The notes beneath the pieces are model-generated. The model was not told where the DNA came from, ran no database searches, and saw only the letters and a program-made list of their open reading frames with translations. A stretch of DNA of 64,000 nt, from NCBI RefSeq assembly GCF_910596095.1, contig NC_056551.1:11673501-11737500 (forward strand). The letters are read 5' to 3'. Of the stretch, positions 22,701-37,172 are shown piece after piece (within the stretch, counting starts at the first letter, position 1; each line of letters begins with the position of its first letter). Position numbers and translations under genes: made by a program. Source of the stretch: Thunnus maccoyii. Taxonomy: Eukaryota > Chordata > Actinopteri > Scombriformes > Scombridae.

Positions 22701-25700
22701 GTACTTTCAAGGTTTGGCCTGTTTGGGCTTCCACCATTTATTTGCCTCTATCTGTAACATGTAAACAGAAACAAAGTTTTTACAAAATGCAATTTAAAAA
22801 GTCCCTTCCAACACATGTATCTTTTGCAATGAATTATAAAAGAAGACAAACACACCAGGAATGCAGTGTAGAAACAACTATTTTATAACAGGATGTAATG
22901 TGGCTTTTGGGAAATACCACAGACATAAGGGAGTAGCTACATAGTTACTGTATATATGTAGGTCTCAGTTATATGAGGTAATGATGCTATTAAACATTGT
23001 ATCATTAGGCCATGATATAGTACATCGATGCTTGAAATGCTGCATGCTTTTGCCTCTGTGCATATTCTCAAAGAGGATACAGAGCCCTGGTCAGTGGCTA
23101 ATAGCAGGTAATTTGTTGCATTGATTAAAGCTGTCTCATTGCTGTTCTGAGGTCGAAGCCAAATTGGACTGCACAATTGATACTACTTAAACAGAGAAAG
23201 TGAATGAGCTGCTGACCTACACCTCTTTACTTTAGAATTTACTATGAAATGGAAGATTAGATTAAGAGTAGTTTTAAATGTGCTCACTACAAGTGATTGA
23301 ATTGTATCTGTATAACTTGAAAGAGTGGGAATCATTGATGTGTTGACTGTATTTTCTGTGAAATGACATTAAGTTCTGATGAGAAAAAAATCAAGTGGCA
23401 GTGTGTGACTGGGCTCTAAGATTCACTTAAATTATTTATGTTACTTTCAGCCAGGTTGAAGATAGATTGTGTCAAAGCTAGGGACCACTTGAAGGCCTTA
23501 TATTACTAGCTTCAAAACACAACCAACTTTCAAATTCCAGCTCCTATGGTTTAGGATCGGGTGTATCACGCAAACATCATTATGCCTTTATGGTCGCGAC
23601 CCAGACTTTTACAGTCTGCGTATTATTTTCACTGCTCTATTAAAAAAAGAAGAGTTTGTCTGGTACTCATGGACCGTCTGGCTCTGTACTCAGTGGGCAA
23701 CACTGTATCTTTGAATGTTGAAAGGGAGTTATGGCAGTTTGAGCCTTAGGCACTTGCTTACAAAAATAGTCCAGGTGGACGAGCCCTTGCTGATTCAAGT
23801 GCTACTCATCACACTGTACCATCCATGAAAAAAGGATCAAAGCTAATCTGGACACCCACGGTTTTGCACAAAGTGGTTGGAATAGATCCAGTCTCACCTG
23901 TGAATTTGAGACCTTGTACTGTTGCTTTTAATGGATTTTAAACTGAAACTTCAGAAATGTTAGTTGACTTAGTTGTTAATGAACAAACCAGCATGTGCCA
24001 GATGACTTGTTTCTCTAAATCTGTTCATGCCTACAGTCATCAAAACAGGTGTTATTTGGCATAATCTGTCAACAATGTTGCTGTCATCTTTCAGACTTAC
24101 TCTGATAGTTATTAGTATTCAAACATCTTACACTGGCTTGTTAAATGTGCTGTTGTTTCACGACTGATGCTGTAATGTTTGTAGATCTAACCTGAGATTC
24201 CTTTGGTTAATTAGACTGCATAGAACCATTCAAAATACTGGAGGATAAGGGCTGGAAAGAAATACAGTTGTGAGCAACTGAGATCTTTACTTCTACTCAT
24301 AAAACTGTAAAATACTGTGGTGCCAGAAAGTCACTGTCATGGTGCTAAAGCAATTAGCGAAAGGGTTGTTACCACTATTGCACTAAGAGCTAGTGGGATT
24401 ACTCACTCTCTTGGGACTATGATAGTGTTGTAAAAAGGGTCACTATGATTTATTGCCTGAAACAAACAGTGTGTTTTTGGTTTTTTTGTATACCTTATTA
24501 CTCAGGAAATTAAATGATGGATATTGAAAAAGTAATTATTAAATTATAACATCAGAGGTGCAGAGGTTATGTGCTCATTTCCACCTGTTTGTTTTTCATT
24601 AACTGTGACACACATATGTCAAAACTATTGACATGAAATTTGCAGTGCACATTCAAGCACCAGCAGTGGAAAAACTATTGATTCTTAGTGACCCTCTGAC
24701 CTTTCCTCCAGCAGTGTTCGTAAACTACATCGACAAGGAATGCAGGTTCTGAGCTCAGCATCAGGGGTCCCAAGATGGCTTGACTGTTAGTGGTCAGTCC
24801 ATGTGAGCAAAATAAAATATAGAACTGCATAAAAATACATTTTAAAGTTTGACGGAAGAAGATGTCAGTTTACTTTAATTAATGAAATTTAGTTCTGTTT
24901 ATCAAATGGTATTTAGCATTATTAGTTCACTTATTTAGCAGATTAACAGTTAAAATCAAAAACCTCTTCAACCATTCAACTAATAAGTAATAATAACTAA
25001 TAAGCCATTGTATCTTTTAAACTTGTGTATTTTAATCACTCTGTGGGTTTTAACAATGACTGGATTTTTTTTTCTGGGGTGGTGAAAAATAGTTGGTTTA
25101 CAATGCTGCACTGTGGACAGTTTGTAGTCAAAATAAAAGAAAAAGCCTAAAAGCAATTTCCTTCAATTGGTTGTAAAAATGACTTAATTTCATCTTGCTG
25201 ATACCTTGTTCTTCTTTCATCGCTGAGGAACGAAAGGGCTCACTTCTTGTATTCAACAAATTTCATCACAGAGCGGAGCTCACTGAAGGGAAAACATCAG
25301 GGAAGGGCTTTATAGAACTGAATACATCCTGTTTGAACATTTCCGCCCCATGGAGAGAGACATAGAAGGAGACTGTGTTTGAATGTTTCAGCACCATGGA
25401 GAGAGATTGTAGCTATCCCTATTCACCGTTTCACTATTCTCTACATGATTAACACTCAATACAAAGCACACTTAGGAATCATTATCATTTTGGTCCAGAA
25501 CAGGTGTAGTGTTGCATATCAGTAATTTTGACATCTATCCAAGGCAAAGCATTGCTTGTGATTTTTTAGAAAAAGTAGTCTACAGACAAAAAGTCGATAT
25601 CCATTTCTATATTTTTTTCATTGTCATCCTTGCATCCCCATGAACACCACACAATAGAGTTGTTGGTACTTAGATATGAAACTAATTTTGGCTGACTAGC

Positions 25701-28700
25701 TTCTTTATCACAAGACTGATTATTATAAGCATTTTATAGAGTTGAGCAATTATCACATCTATAATCCCAGCAGCCTGAACCACTTAGCAGCAGCTCAAGT
25801 AAACACCATTATCTTTAAGAAATACATACATCTCTTCAACAACATCAAATTGTCTTGCAAGACATCAAATTGTCTTGTTGTTTTCAGTTTCTTAAGTGGT
25901 TTATTTAAAGAATTTCATTTCCTTTGTATGGGAAATTATACATTCTGTAAATGTGAAATTCATTATTGGGCTTACATAGGCTGTTGCATATACCCCACCT
26001 CAACAATCGCCCACCAGTAGGCAGACATCAAGTATAAATAGATAAATAGACAAACTGTCAAATTATCTATCTCAGTTCTTTTATGATGAACAGTCCATTT
26101 GTAGTTGCCACAGACTTGACTTCAAAAGAAAGGGGAAATTCATATTTAGAAATCAGTTGTGATGTGACATGTGAGTGATGTGCAATTTGAATAACATATA
26201 GATCAACAAGAACAAGAGGATAAGGAGCAGAAGGACAAAGACATTCACTTTAAATTTAAAAAAGCACCCTGTTTACAAAAGATCCAGTGCACCTTGGTGG
26301 GGTGATACATTCCAATAGATGGCAGTGTGACCCACATTTTCAATGGAAAGCTTCCATGTCTTCAAATATGGATGAGTTTAAGATTACAACCTGCAACTTC
26401 TGTGATTTGCATTGTTTGACAGTTTACCTATTTATCTGTTGTTTTTTTTCTATCCAGACAAAGTTGCTGAGCATACAATTTTCTGTACAATCTCGCTTGA
26501 CAAACACACAAGAGAGCAGCCTTCTGAGACCGCCAGTGATTCTTGTAAAGTAAATGTGTTGAGATAAGAACATCACTTTTCCTATCCAACATCCTTCCTG
26601 ATCATCTGGGGAACTACAGCAGCAATCTTGCAGTCGCATGACTGCTGTTCTGACTTCCAGGGCACAGAAGATTTAGACTTAACATTAGAATGATTTGCCG
26701 TAGGTCATGGCGCGCAGGCTCATTATCCACCGATAGACAATAATATTCAGTATAACGCACATATAATGGAAAAGCCCAGGTTTATTGGACACATTCAGCA
26801 GAGTTTTAGACTGGATCATCAAGCATACAACTGAAAAAAACCCAACAACAACAGTATTTGATAAAATCCCAAATCTTTTGGTCCCAAAATATTTGGTAGT
26901 TTGATAGCTCTGTGTAACTCTTGCAGTGTATGTTTTATTTTCACATTGAAACGCCCCACTTTAAATAATGGAGCATTAAATCCCCCAGGGACAGTTCAAC
27001 ACCCTGCATGGCTGATTACATCCTGCTTTGATTTAAATGCACTCATCCCTCACAAACATCCTTGGAGTCCCCTGTTCTGCCCGGAAATTAGTGGACCAGT
27101 CAAAATGATTAATAAATGGCTGGTAAATAAATCTAATTTTGTCACTTTGCAGCCAACACATCACACTCTGGCATCCAATATCAGCGCGCCTTTCCATATT
27201 TGTGCAGAATTATTAAAAGATTTGTACAACGGTTTCCCCAGTATTCACAGAAATCTCTAAAGAAAATAGGCTTTCAGAGGCAAAGTCCATTGATGTTTTT
27301 TTTTTTTTTTTTTTAACTCAACCTGCTTTTTATGGGTCAGATGTGAATAACTTGTCACATGAATCAGTAGAAAAGTTAACAGAGGCAGAGAAAAAGAAAA
27401 AAGGACTGTTATACAAAATTATTAATTTTTCTTGATTTTTTTTCTTTTTCTTTGTGAAAAACTGTAGTTCCATCACTATGGTCATCTAAAACTTTCAGTG
27501 TAACAAATCAGAGTAGAAAAAAAAAATCATTCTTTTGTTTCACCGCTCACAACTCATGTCCACATTAAATCCATAACCTGTGATGAGGAGACATTTTTAG
27601 GGGTTACAAGCCAAAAAGCTTGGTAACCAGTGTTTAGACTAGACTTTGAGTCTGGCTTGTAACAAATAAAGATGATATCAGATGCTTGACCTTTTCATTT
27701 CAGATAAATATAGATTATCAGTATGACACATAATACATCACATAATACCCCTAGAGAGCAAATGAATATACTTGCAATATGCAAAATAGACTTCTGATGT
27801 GTTTTTTTATTGCCTGTTGACATTTCAGCACAGGACCTTTAAAAGTAAATATGCATTGTAAATATACACACTGTGGAAAAATGGGACAATACTTGCTGCT
27901 TTGTTCTTCTAAAAAAAAGAAAAAAAACATTTGCCCTATGATTGAACATTGTGAAAGTAAAGTAATAGGCAGAGCCCCGCCTCAGGCTTATGACCAGGAA
28001 TAGCTGTCCTGATTGTCCTCTCAGTTGGTGGTCATGAATGAGAGGCTTTGTGGGTTCCATGTTTATTATGTTCCTTTTTATTCACTTACACGGATACACA
28101 ACAATCTATGACATAGAGGAAAACAAAATTGATTAACAAGATTACAGGATGAAAACAAGACTGGCCTGGATAATTCAACATCTAACAGGGATCATCCACG
28201 CACACGAGAAGGGGTTGAAAGTGAGGCTGGGTGTGTAAAATTAGTTTAATATCCTCCTGAAAAAGCATGGCACTTTGAAATATTAATCTACTTTTGGGAG
28301 GAGTATGATTATGTTGTATAACATACGGTTTTGAGATGGAAAGCTCTTTATCTAAGCAGCACAAGTGCCATTGATTTCAAATGGAAGACTTTTCCTCTTT
28401 TTTTCCTGCTTCAAGTGTTTTAGAGCAAATCTCTATAAACGGAGGAGATGATATAAGATATTCTTAGTTGCTGCAGTTTTCAGTAGAAATTTGTTTCAAT
28501 GGGTAATGATTGTTCCAAGGCATTTCAATGTGTTTATTTGTCATCTGTGAAAAAGCCATTCTCTGTATGTCCTAAAGAGTTATTTGCTCCAAAATAGGCT
28601 CAATGACCTACTCCTGAAAATTAATTTACCATTGATGTTTCAGAGTGCACACATGGGAAATTCTCAAGTACAATAAGACTCAGGGGGCAGAAACAAGGTT

Positions 28701-30139
28701 ACTGATAATCTCTGTCTGAGGAGCTGAGTTTTGATTTATTACACCATGACATGACTGTAATGAACACAGGTGGTGCAACAAGAACAATGGTTAGTAGGGT
28801 ATAATCGCATTTCGTCTCCCGCACCAACATGTCTGTTTTCTGTTGTCGTATTCTCAAGGTTTGGACAAATCTGACGAGGATGACACATTTTTATATAAAT
28901 GTATATTTTTATTCAACACCTCTTTTGTTGGCTCAGTTTTTGACACCTCTCACAGTGTAATATATGTCTCTGTAGCCTTTCATCCATCACTTTATTCTAC
29001 AAATGTTTTTTTACACAGATCCAATAAATATGCAGTAAATATGCTTTTTGTGTGTTACTCCCAAACTATGTAGCAATCATTTGCTTCTCTCCTTTCACAA
29101 GACAATACTGAAAACAATCATAAAATGTAATGTAAACTAGAAAGTTTCCAATTTCCTTAAGTTTCCACCTGCTGGCAACCTGTGCTTTTTTTGTGCAGGC
29201 ACAGATTTCACAAGAACTCTATCGCCCACATCAAGTGTGTACTCTACCTCACATGTCAAAACAGCCAACATCTTTGTGACCTCAAGAGCAAGATGACAGC
29301 ATGCCCCTAGATATGATTTACATATTTTAATGTTGCGTAGGTGGAGTTGTAACCCCTACCCTCCCAAAAATACTCAAAAGGTGAAGAAAAAGTGACTTTA
29401 AGGCAGTTACATGTATTTGGGCCTCACATAGGCATGCTATTTATTCTTTTCCTTTTTGTAAAGTGCCCAACATACTTGCATGAAGCATGACATTAAGTTG
29501 TCCTACCAAACTTCCTTGTCCTAAATTCTGCCCGTTAAAGCACATATGGTTCTAATTACTACAGAGACATTCTGGGAATGAACAGAGAAGAGGATAGTGC
29601 TCCCGAAGGCTTTTAGCAATTTTGGGTGCTTGACTTCTCGAAATTGAAAAGATACATATGCAGCCTCCAGACTATACATTTCTCCAGAGAATTCAGTCAG
29701 TATGCTCGGGCTTTCAGCATAATTTGGAATCCAAGAGCTTGATCCCGGTTCTTCAGCGGTAATGGTGAGCATATTCACCGTCCTGCAGGGCGCAGTTAGA
29801 AAGGACTGGGCATCGAATCCACTGATTTCTGATTTTCTGATCAACACTTCTCCCCATTTGTCATTAACAGTGCGAGCTTCAGTTTAGAGAGAAGATTGAG
29901 AGGCAGCTGAAAAGAGTCTTTTTTGTGTGTGTCTTATTTTGCCGTAGTTGAATTGAGCTATTGATTGGGATAGTTGATATTCCATACTGTGGAGCTTTGT
30001 CCTTACCCAAAGCATTTTCTTATTTTCTTGACATTCACATGTTAAAATCTGACTGTTGCTGTTTAAAGACACAGGTTGCTTGACATCAAAGACAGCCTCA
30101 GTCTCTGCCACAAGTAAGAGGGGCAATACTCCACCCAGC

Positions 30140-30560
30140 TTTGTTTTTACTGTGCCTACTTTGCATTATGTGTTTTTTCTTCCTCGCAGCCTTGTTTTGC
30201 TGTGGATTGAGGAGAGGGCAAAATAAAGGCGACTGCTGCAATTTCATCCCTATTGGCCCCATAGCAAATTGGCCCTTTATCAAACAGGAGCCTCATCTAT
30301 CAAGCCAAAGACGCGTATTGAAATTGCCCCACCGGCCACAAATCAGACCAATGGATCGGCCTTTATCTCAGACAAGGCCGTCATCACTCTGTAGTGGCTG
30401 GAAGGGGAGGAACCAGGCCATTTAAGAGTCTATCCTGCATTTCTTTGCTGATGGATGTGGCCTGATTGACCTCCCTGTGACCAGGAGCAGCTGGACGAGG
30501 GCCAAACCTGTGCTTAACCCAGATCATTATCTGGCTGCATGTGAGCATTTGATTCTCTTT
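30140..30560. promoter_or_regulatory. candidate conserved non-coding element
   Basis: Repeat-free, higher-complexity sequence than its surroundings, with no convincing open frame. It carries several short motifs of the kind found in enhancers (TTATCT, CAAATTG, ATTGGC). Called on texture and position in a gene-poor stretch only; conservation was not tested. Confidence 0.25.
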
Positions 30561-31259
30561 CCCTCCGAAACTCTTTGTCTCACTCTTTCGTTTGCCAATC
30601 TGGACATGCTGTTGCTGTCTGTTTTTTCACCTTTCTGCTCTTCTATCACTGTTAGCTCTAGTTTTTCTAAACTCCCAATCTGTTGTTGTCTCTTCTCTTT
30701 TTTGTTCCCTCACACACAAAGCCTCTCTTTTTTTCCCCAAAAAAATCTTTCCTCTCACTCCTCACATTCATTCTCTGTAGCCAATCAATGCAAATAGAAA
30801 AAGACAATAATAGAGGACGAGACAAATGGATGCTGCATTGTCAGCTGGGCCTCCCTAGTTTTAAACATTCTTCTGCCTTCTACAGTATGATTGATGGATA
30901 GCTGTGCTCAGGTAATACCTCACTTTTGCCATATTCCACACAAACAGCTATCCATAATGGTAAGATATCTAGACTGCCTGAATGGTGTTATCCTCCTGTT
31001 GTCGATGTGAACAACTTAAATGATATTGTACATATTATATTAAAAAATCGGATGTACTGATTCCTCTACAGATTCATACTCACGTCGACATCCAATTACT
31101 AATGGGTCAAAAGTTATGACACGGTTTCCAGTTGACAAGTTTTCATCGTAGAAGTGCCTATGACAGCAATACAGAATGATCTGTCTGACCTGTGATCTAT
31201 CATTCACCGGCACCCTTGCTTGGCAGCCGGCGTCTTTGCTCATCCTCTCTCATCTGACT

Positions 31260-31630
31260 TATTGGTTTAACTAAAAGCCCATCCACAATCTAATCCTCTT
31301 CTTAATTATGTTTTAACTGCTCTGCTTTCATTTGATTAGATTCAATCACACTGCAATTAACCTACTCTGATTTTATTCATACGCAATCAGAGATAGGGAT
31401 ATTATCTTTACATGCTGATTAATTAACATAAACCTGGTTTGTGTCATTGGACTGATTGGAAAGCATGCCTGAGATTTGGAGGATAATTTTTGGATTATTA
31501 CAAATTGGGTCTTGTATTTTTGGCCATCAGTTCTGTCGGTCGTGATCAAACAGATTTTGGAACACGGCGTCATTGCTGCAACGAAGTCTGCAAGAAACAT
31601 GAGCAGTCTGGTTATCAGAGACATTTTGTA
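31260..31630. promoter_or_regulatory. candidate conserved non-coding element
   Basis: Dense in homeodomain-type cores (CTTAATTATG, TGATTAGATT, GCAATTAACC, TGATTAATTAACAT) and without repeats or coding frames. Inferred from motif clustering only. Confidence 0.28.
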
Positions 31631-32035
31631 AACAAGCCAACAGACTAGCCAGATTATGTATCACTTTATTTGCAGGTAAAACTGAAAGTGAGTTCATCAT
31701 AATCCTTCATTGCACAAGAAAACTGTGTGTATGTTCAGAAGCTGAACCAGAGGGTCTGTTTGTAAATTGTGGATTTTAATGGTTTACACTACTACAGTTT
31801 GGGTTGTGATTTTAAAATTTGCCTTTGCTTCTTTTCCAAATAACTTTGGCTTACCTGATGGTTTAAAACCTGCATGATTGCCTGACTGCTTGTGTTTCTT
31901 GCTCCACTGGACTTCTTTTTAACTGTGATGCAGTGTTCAAAGATCTCAGAAATGAATTTAATGAGTACAATGTTATTATTTCCAACAGAAAAGATACGAA
32001 AATGGGACCCAAATTGTAACAAACTGTAATAACAC

Positions 32036-32694
32036 TTTAAAGGATAGGTTCACAATTTTTCAATTCTGTCTTAAAACAATATTCAGGTGCCCATATGAAC
32101 ATTGAAAGAGGTTTTACTTTCTGTAAACAATTCTCCTGTTCAAACTGACCATCAGAAGATCCCTTCCATATGCTCTTACAATGTAAGGAATGGGGGACAA
32201 AATCCACAGTCCTCATTTTGAGCAAAAATGCATTTAAAAGTTGATCTGAAGACAACATAAGCCTTCAGCCATCTGAGTTAGTCATATAAAGTAAATAAAA
32301 AATTCCCTCTCTGTGTCTCAACAGACGGTGTTTTTCCTGTTCAGCTGAAGTGGAAGGATTGTAACAAAAAGAGGGACTTTGGCACTAAAAACAGTGACTT
32401 AGATGTTAAAGATATTAGATAGATATGTTACGTATATTGACATGATTTGACTAATTTGGACAGCTGAAGCCTCATATTAACTTCAAATAAACTTTTAAAT
32501 ACACTTTTGCATGGAAGAGGACTCTGGATTTTGTCCCCCATCACTTACATTGAAAATGCATTATGAAGCGATCTTTTGATGGCCAGTATGAACAGTTTGA
32601 ATGATTACAGCAAGAAAAACATGTGTCAATGTTCATTTAGGCATCTGACTATTGTTTTAGGACTGACTTGAAAAATTATGAACCTATCCTCTAA
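32036..32694 (+). repeat. fold-back element family, copy B (most complete)
   Basis: A 659-bp imperfect long palindrome. The outer ends are TTAAAGGATAGGTTCACAAT and AATTATGAACCTATCCTCTA. Inner arms pair as well: GGGGGACAAAATCCACAGTC at about 32192 with GACTCTGGATTTTGTCCCCC at about 32520, and TTCAGCCATCTGAGTTAGTC at 32264 with GACTAATTTGGACAGCTGAA at 32449. The non-palindromic centre (TGTTCAGCTGAAGTGGAAGG) sets the orientation. No coding capacity. Likely a non-autonomous DNA element or satellite-like fold-back. Confidence 0.8.
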
Positions 32695-35100
32695 GTTAAG
32701 CCTTCTGGTACTTCTAGTATTGTCCAGTGTGACTAACACCATCCTACTGCTGCCCCTAGCTGTTTAAAATAAATGCTAAGTACTTTTGCTAATGCTATTT
32801 TTACACACATCTGGCACGTATGAAGTAGACAGCGTAATCCCACTGCTTGCCCTTGGTGCAGAGTGAGAAAATGGAGCACCATGAAATGCTAATCAAATTT
32901 AGGGAAACCAATTCTGAATTCTGAAAGCCTTATTCCACCCCATCCCCTTGACTCAGTATGTGTGAGGTGTTATCAGTCCCTTGGGGGAAGCAAGGGAACC
33001 TTGGCCTTCGCAATGTTAGGGAAGGGAAAAACGGAAGTCTTCAGGGGGAAGAACACCCACACACACAATGGACGCCTGCAGAAAGTAAAACAGGTCAGGA
33101 CTCCAGTGGTCTGATAAGGCAGAGGACTCATGAATTAAAGAGTGGTGGAGGAAATATGACATTTTCCTTTTCCATTCTGTCTATCGGGACTACTCGCTTG
33201 CCAGTGAAATCACCTGGAGAGAAGCTGGTCCGATAATGGACTGCCAGAGACGAGATTCACTCCAGTAATTTCTCTCTTCTTGTAAGAGCAGATTGGCATT
33301 GGAAATTCAAAACACTTTTACTGCCTTTTGGGAAATTTGAGAGACAGGGGAGTTACATTATCATAATAGATCATTTGTATCTGCTTAAATACCTATTTTT
33401 CTATTGTGTAATAGGAACCATTCTTCCGCAAATCATTCCCTATTGAATGAATATTGGATTTACAAGGCTCATTGCGCTTAATTAAAGGAGCCAGTGAGAG
33501 CATGTGTTCAATATTCCCAAAAGTTATATATATTAAGGTTTCAAATTAGATCAGAGTTTATATTCTGATTACTTTTCAAATGCTCCAACCAACTTACTCA
33601 TGGAGATAAAAGGCCAAACGAACGTTGTCCTGTTGTTTTGGGGGTAAATGAGGACCTTTGTTCTTCTTTGCTGCTTCTACAGAGAAGCACATGATTAATA
33701 TGGAAGTGGTAATGGCAGAGGAGGGCAGGGACGCAATGGGTCTTCTTTCTCTAATGATTGGTTTAAGTGAGTGCTATAATGGGCTGGGGTGACAGGGTTG
33801 ATTTACGGGACATCTTTCCTTTCGCCATGCCGTTGAGGCATCCCGGATGATGTAACCAGAGAGTACAGACATTTTTTTGCAATAGTATCTGTTAAAATAA
33901 ATATGTTCACACAAGATATACAGTATATGTATATTACTCTTTCTCATTCCTGCAAAGCTAAGCGTGGCTCTGCATATTTATCACTGAATAAAAGGGAGAG
34001 GAGTGGCCTTGTTCCGAACTAACCTTTAACTGAGAGTGTGGGTGATGCCATGAAGGTGTGTACTGGCAAAATGATGAATGGCGCTCACAGAGAGAAAAAG
34101 GCTGGATGCATTTTCTAAGCACAAGTCCCAAAGTTTTAAACTTTAAGAAGATCCTCACTGCAGCGGTACCTCAAAACAGAAATCCAGAGTCCAGCTTTAT
34201 CAGATGCCTCTGGAGCAATATACATGAAGCAGTTATTTCTCACTTTGGAAAAGGTTATAATGTCCTCCATGGGGTCTTTTGGTGGGCAAACAAAGTGAAG
34301 GGGAGCCAGAGGGGAGGAAAGGCGGGTAAATAGCCTCTTTAATGGAGTCCTAATCTGTGGAGGCAATCTGCAGAGAGCTGCCCCTGGCTGTGTCAGTTGG
34401 GATGATGAGACAGAGGTGACAGCATGGCAGTTATTATTAGTGGTATCATTGATCAGACAGCTTCAGCCGCAGAGTTAGAGAAGGATGATGGATTTGGTGG
34501 CTCCAGCCCAGCCCAGACATGAAGGCTGTCAGGAGCGAGTCAGGGAGGGGCTCAGTATGTCCATGAAGGAAAAAAGGGAAAGTATGAGAAGTATGGGTTT
34601 GATATTCTGTACTTTCATGCAAATCAGGTGGGGTCTTGGCCATAGTTCAGATGGGGGTTGGCTCTGTTTGACAGAAGTCATCCATCTCAGGCAATGACAT
34701 GTCCCAGTTTGTGTTGTTAAGTTGGAGCACAGACAACTTGTAGTGTATGAGGATTTGGGAAAAAGGAAGATTGATCAGTATCTTTCAATTGGTCTCTCTG
34801 AAGGTTTGTCTATTTTGAACCATATAGCTTTTTTCCTGACTTATCTTTCCCCTTTAGGTGCTCAGTGTGGTCATAGACTGAACACAGGTCAAAACGTTTT
34901 TGCTCAGTCTAATTCTGGCATCTATAGTGCATCTCGACCTTTCAGCTTTCTAAAATCTAGGATAGAAAAACAAATTTGGGCCCATGCTGGGGTGATCATC
35001 TGTCATTAGGTGCTAATTTCATGTCAATAATCCTCACCCATTCATGGTTACAGAGGCTTCCAAAATGGAGAGAAACAGAAAAAAAAAAAAAAAAATTGAA
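32695..35100. other. non-coding stretch
   Basis: No gene seen. Short open frames lack domains. A poly(A) run lies at 35079-35094. Confidence 0.5.
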
Positions 35101-35830
35101 TTGAGTCTACAGCCATGCTAGCAGCTCTGTGAGGCTGCTGCACAACTCGGAACTTGGAAATTTCCTACCTCTTAATTGAAAAAGCATGATGGAACAGCTC
35201 TCAAATTCGGCGCTCCGACTGGGAAACTTGGGCCAATTTCATGCACCCCGACTTCACAGAGCAGCAGATGCTCTGACGTCATTCAATATGGCAACAGCCA
35301 TAAAAGCTTGAACATGGAGGTCAACACTGTGAAGTAATCAACTCAAACCAAATAGTCATTTCCCCTGCCTAAAAACACTGTAAATAAAAAAATTAATCGT
35401 AAACGTTGTAAATATTTAATCATGCTGCCTGTCATAAGGAGATAAGTTTCTCTCGGTCAGCCATGTTGACTGTTTGCATTTGGCGGCGTGAGTCATGGAA
35501 CGTTTCCAGCTCGAAATTCAGAAATCAACTTCCAAATTTCTGACCTCCGACTTGATTGTACTGCAACATTAGACACAGCAGTGCTTTGAGCTGAAAGCTA
35601 ATATGCTCAAAATGACAATGCTAACATTATCAAGTATAATGTTAACCATGTTCACTGTCTTAATTAGCATGCTTACATGATAACATGTCAATTAGCACTA
35701 CACACAAAGTACAGCTGAGGCTGATGGGAATGTCATTCATTTTGCAAGTATTTACCAAATTACCAAATTTTATAGCAATCCATCCAATAGCTGTCAAGAT
35801 ATTTCAGTAAAAAAAACAAAAATTTCAACC
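35101..35830. repeat. dispersed fish repeat interrupted by a second element
   Basis: The outer repeat is recognisable on both sides: CCATGCTAGCAGCTCTGTGA at 35113 and, from about 35580, GCTTTGAGCTGAAAGCTAAT, TACAGCTGAGGCTGATGGGA and GCAATCCATCCAATAGCTGT. These are hallmark pieces of a common teleost interspersed repeat. In between (about 35145-35570) lies unrelated sequence with imperfect inverted ends (CTCGGAACTTGGAAATTTCC and its approximate complement ending GACCTCCGACTTG). Confidence 0.55.
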
Positions 35831-37133
35831 CCAAATAAAAAGATTATGAATATTATGCAAGCAAGAGATAGAAAACAACACCATCTCTGTAACTTACAGT
35901 ATGAATGTACCAGTTCCTGTGTTCACTACAGTTTGATTATGTATTATCTAAAGTGTTTGTATTTATTTTGACTGAAATGCAATGGCTTATTACATCTCTT
36001 ATTTCTTCTTTTTTAAAAATATTTTTGGCCATTTTTGCCTTTATTTTTGATCGTGTACAAGGATGCTCCTATTGAGATTTTTTTCATGGATTGGTGTTGA
36101 CCCACCAATCAGTCAAGTCAGAAACTATTCAACTTAAGATATTATGACTTATTTTATGGCATGTTTTCTCTCTTATATCTTACAGCATAATTCATGAGGG
36201 GCTATTAGTTTGTTCAGTGTCTTTAAATGCCTTCAGGCTTGCCAGCAGGTATTTCTCTTTGTGAGTCTCAGAACAAGCTTCCCCCACTGAGACTTAAGAC
36301 AGTGGGAATAAAGGTAAAACAGAGAAGACAAAATGTACTGAAAGAAAAACATTTATCCTTAAATGCCAGGATTTCATGGTCAACTTCAATAGTGAACAGT
36401 TTGTTCTGGAGGAACTTGATCTTAAGTTTAATGAGGGCAGACAACTGTTGTGGGGTCGATCTGAAAGAACTGTTCTTTTGAATACACATAGTCTCATTTT
36501 GATTTATTCTCTTTGACTTTTGCATTATAGTGAAGGACTTCACACATTGTCCCAGAGCAGTGTGATATCTTTTTATCTTTAGAATTCACTGTGAATAACG
36601 CTATTTTCTGCTGACAGCTTTGGCACTTATGAATAATGCAGTTGCAAAAGTCCATCATGTTCATTAAATCAAGTGAAAACAGAGTTTCAGTGGCACAGAT
36701 TCAAACCATTTTGCCATGTTAGCTATTCAAATTTAATCAATATATAGCTTCATGGAGACTCTTTATCTCCTAGATTTTCATCTCAGCTTGCTTTGAGTAA
36801 GTTTCTAAAATCCAATTTTCCATTCAAAAACATTTCAACTAGTGATATTTCTACATAATACGACTAGTTTCTATGTCGTAAAGAGCTAATGTCAGTATTT
36901 GGTCAATGAGTCAGTGGTTTTTTGTAAATCCTCCTCAGGACTTCACTGGAGTGATTACAGCTGATAGAATCTAATTTATGAGCAAAACACATTCAGTAAA
37001 ATGGTGAAAATGAACTTATTGCACAGCTCTTAATTAGGCTACAGTTGCTCATGATAGTATTTTGTCTTAGTCTGCCTCAGATCTGGCTGTTTCTTAGTCT
37101 GTCTGGTCTCTCTCTCTCTCTCTCTCTCTCTCG

Positions 37134-37172
<39 letters not shown>

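Larger units (their letters stand above)
22701..32035. other. gene-poor non-coding stretch
   Basis: About 9 kb without a supportable gene. Open frames here are short and show no recognisable domain. It contains a local imperfect duplication (ATGGAGAGAGA blocks at 25352 and 25398), a T-tract at 27296-27314, and a repeat-like fragment at 27590-27635. Comparatively complex, low-repeat sequence at about 30140-30560 and 31260-31630 may be conserved non-coding DNA. Confidence 0.5.

Noticed and set aside
29521-29847. 108-codon minus-strand frame
   Set aside because: No motif, no splice context, and frames of this length are expected by chance.
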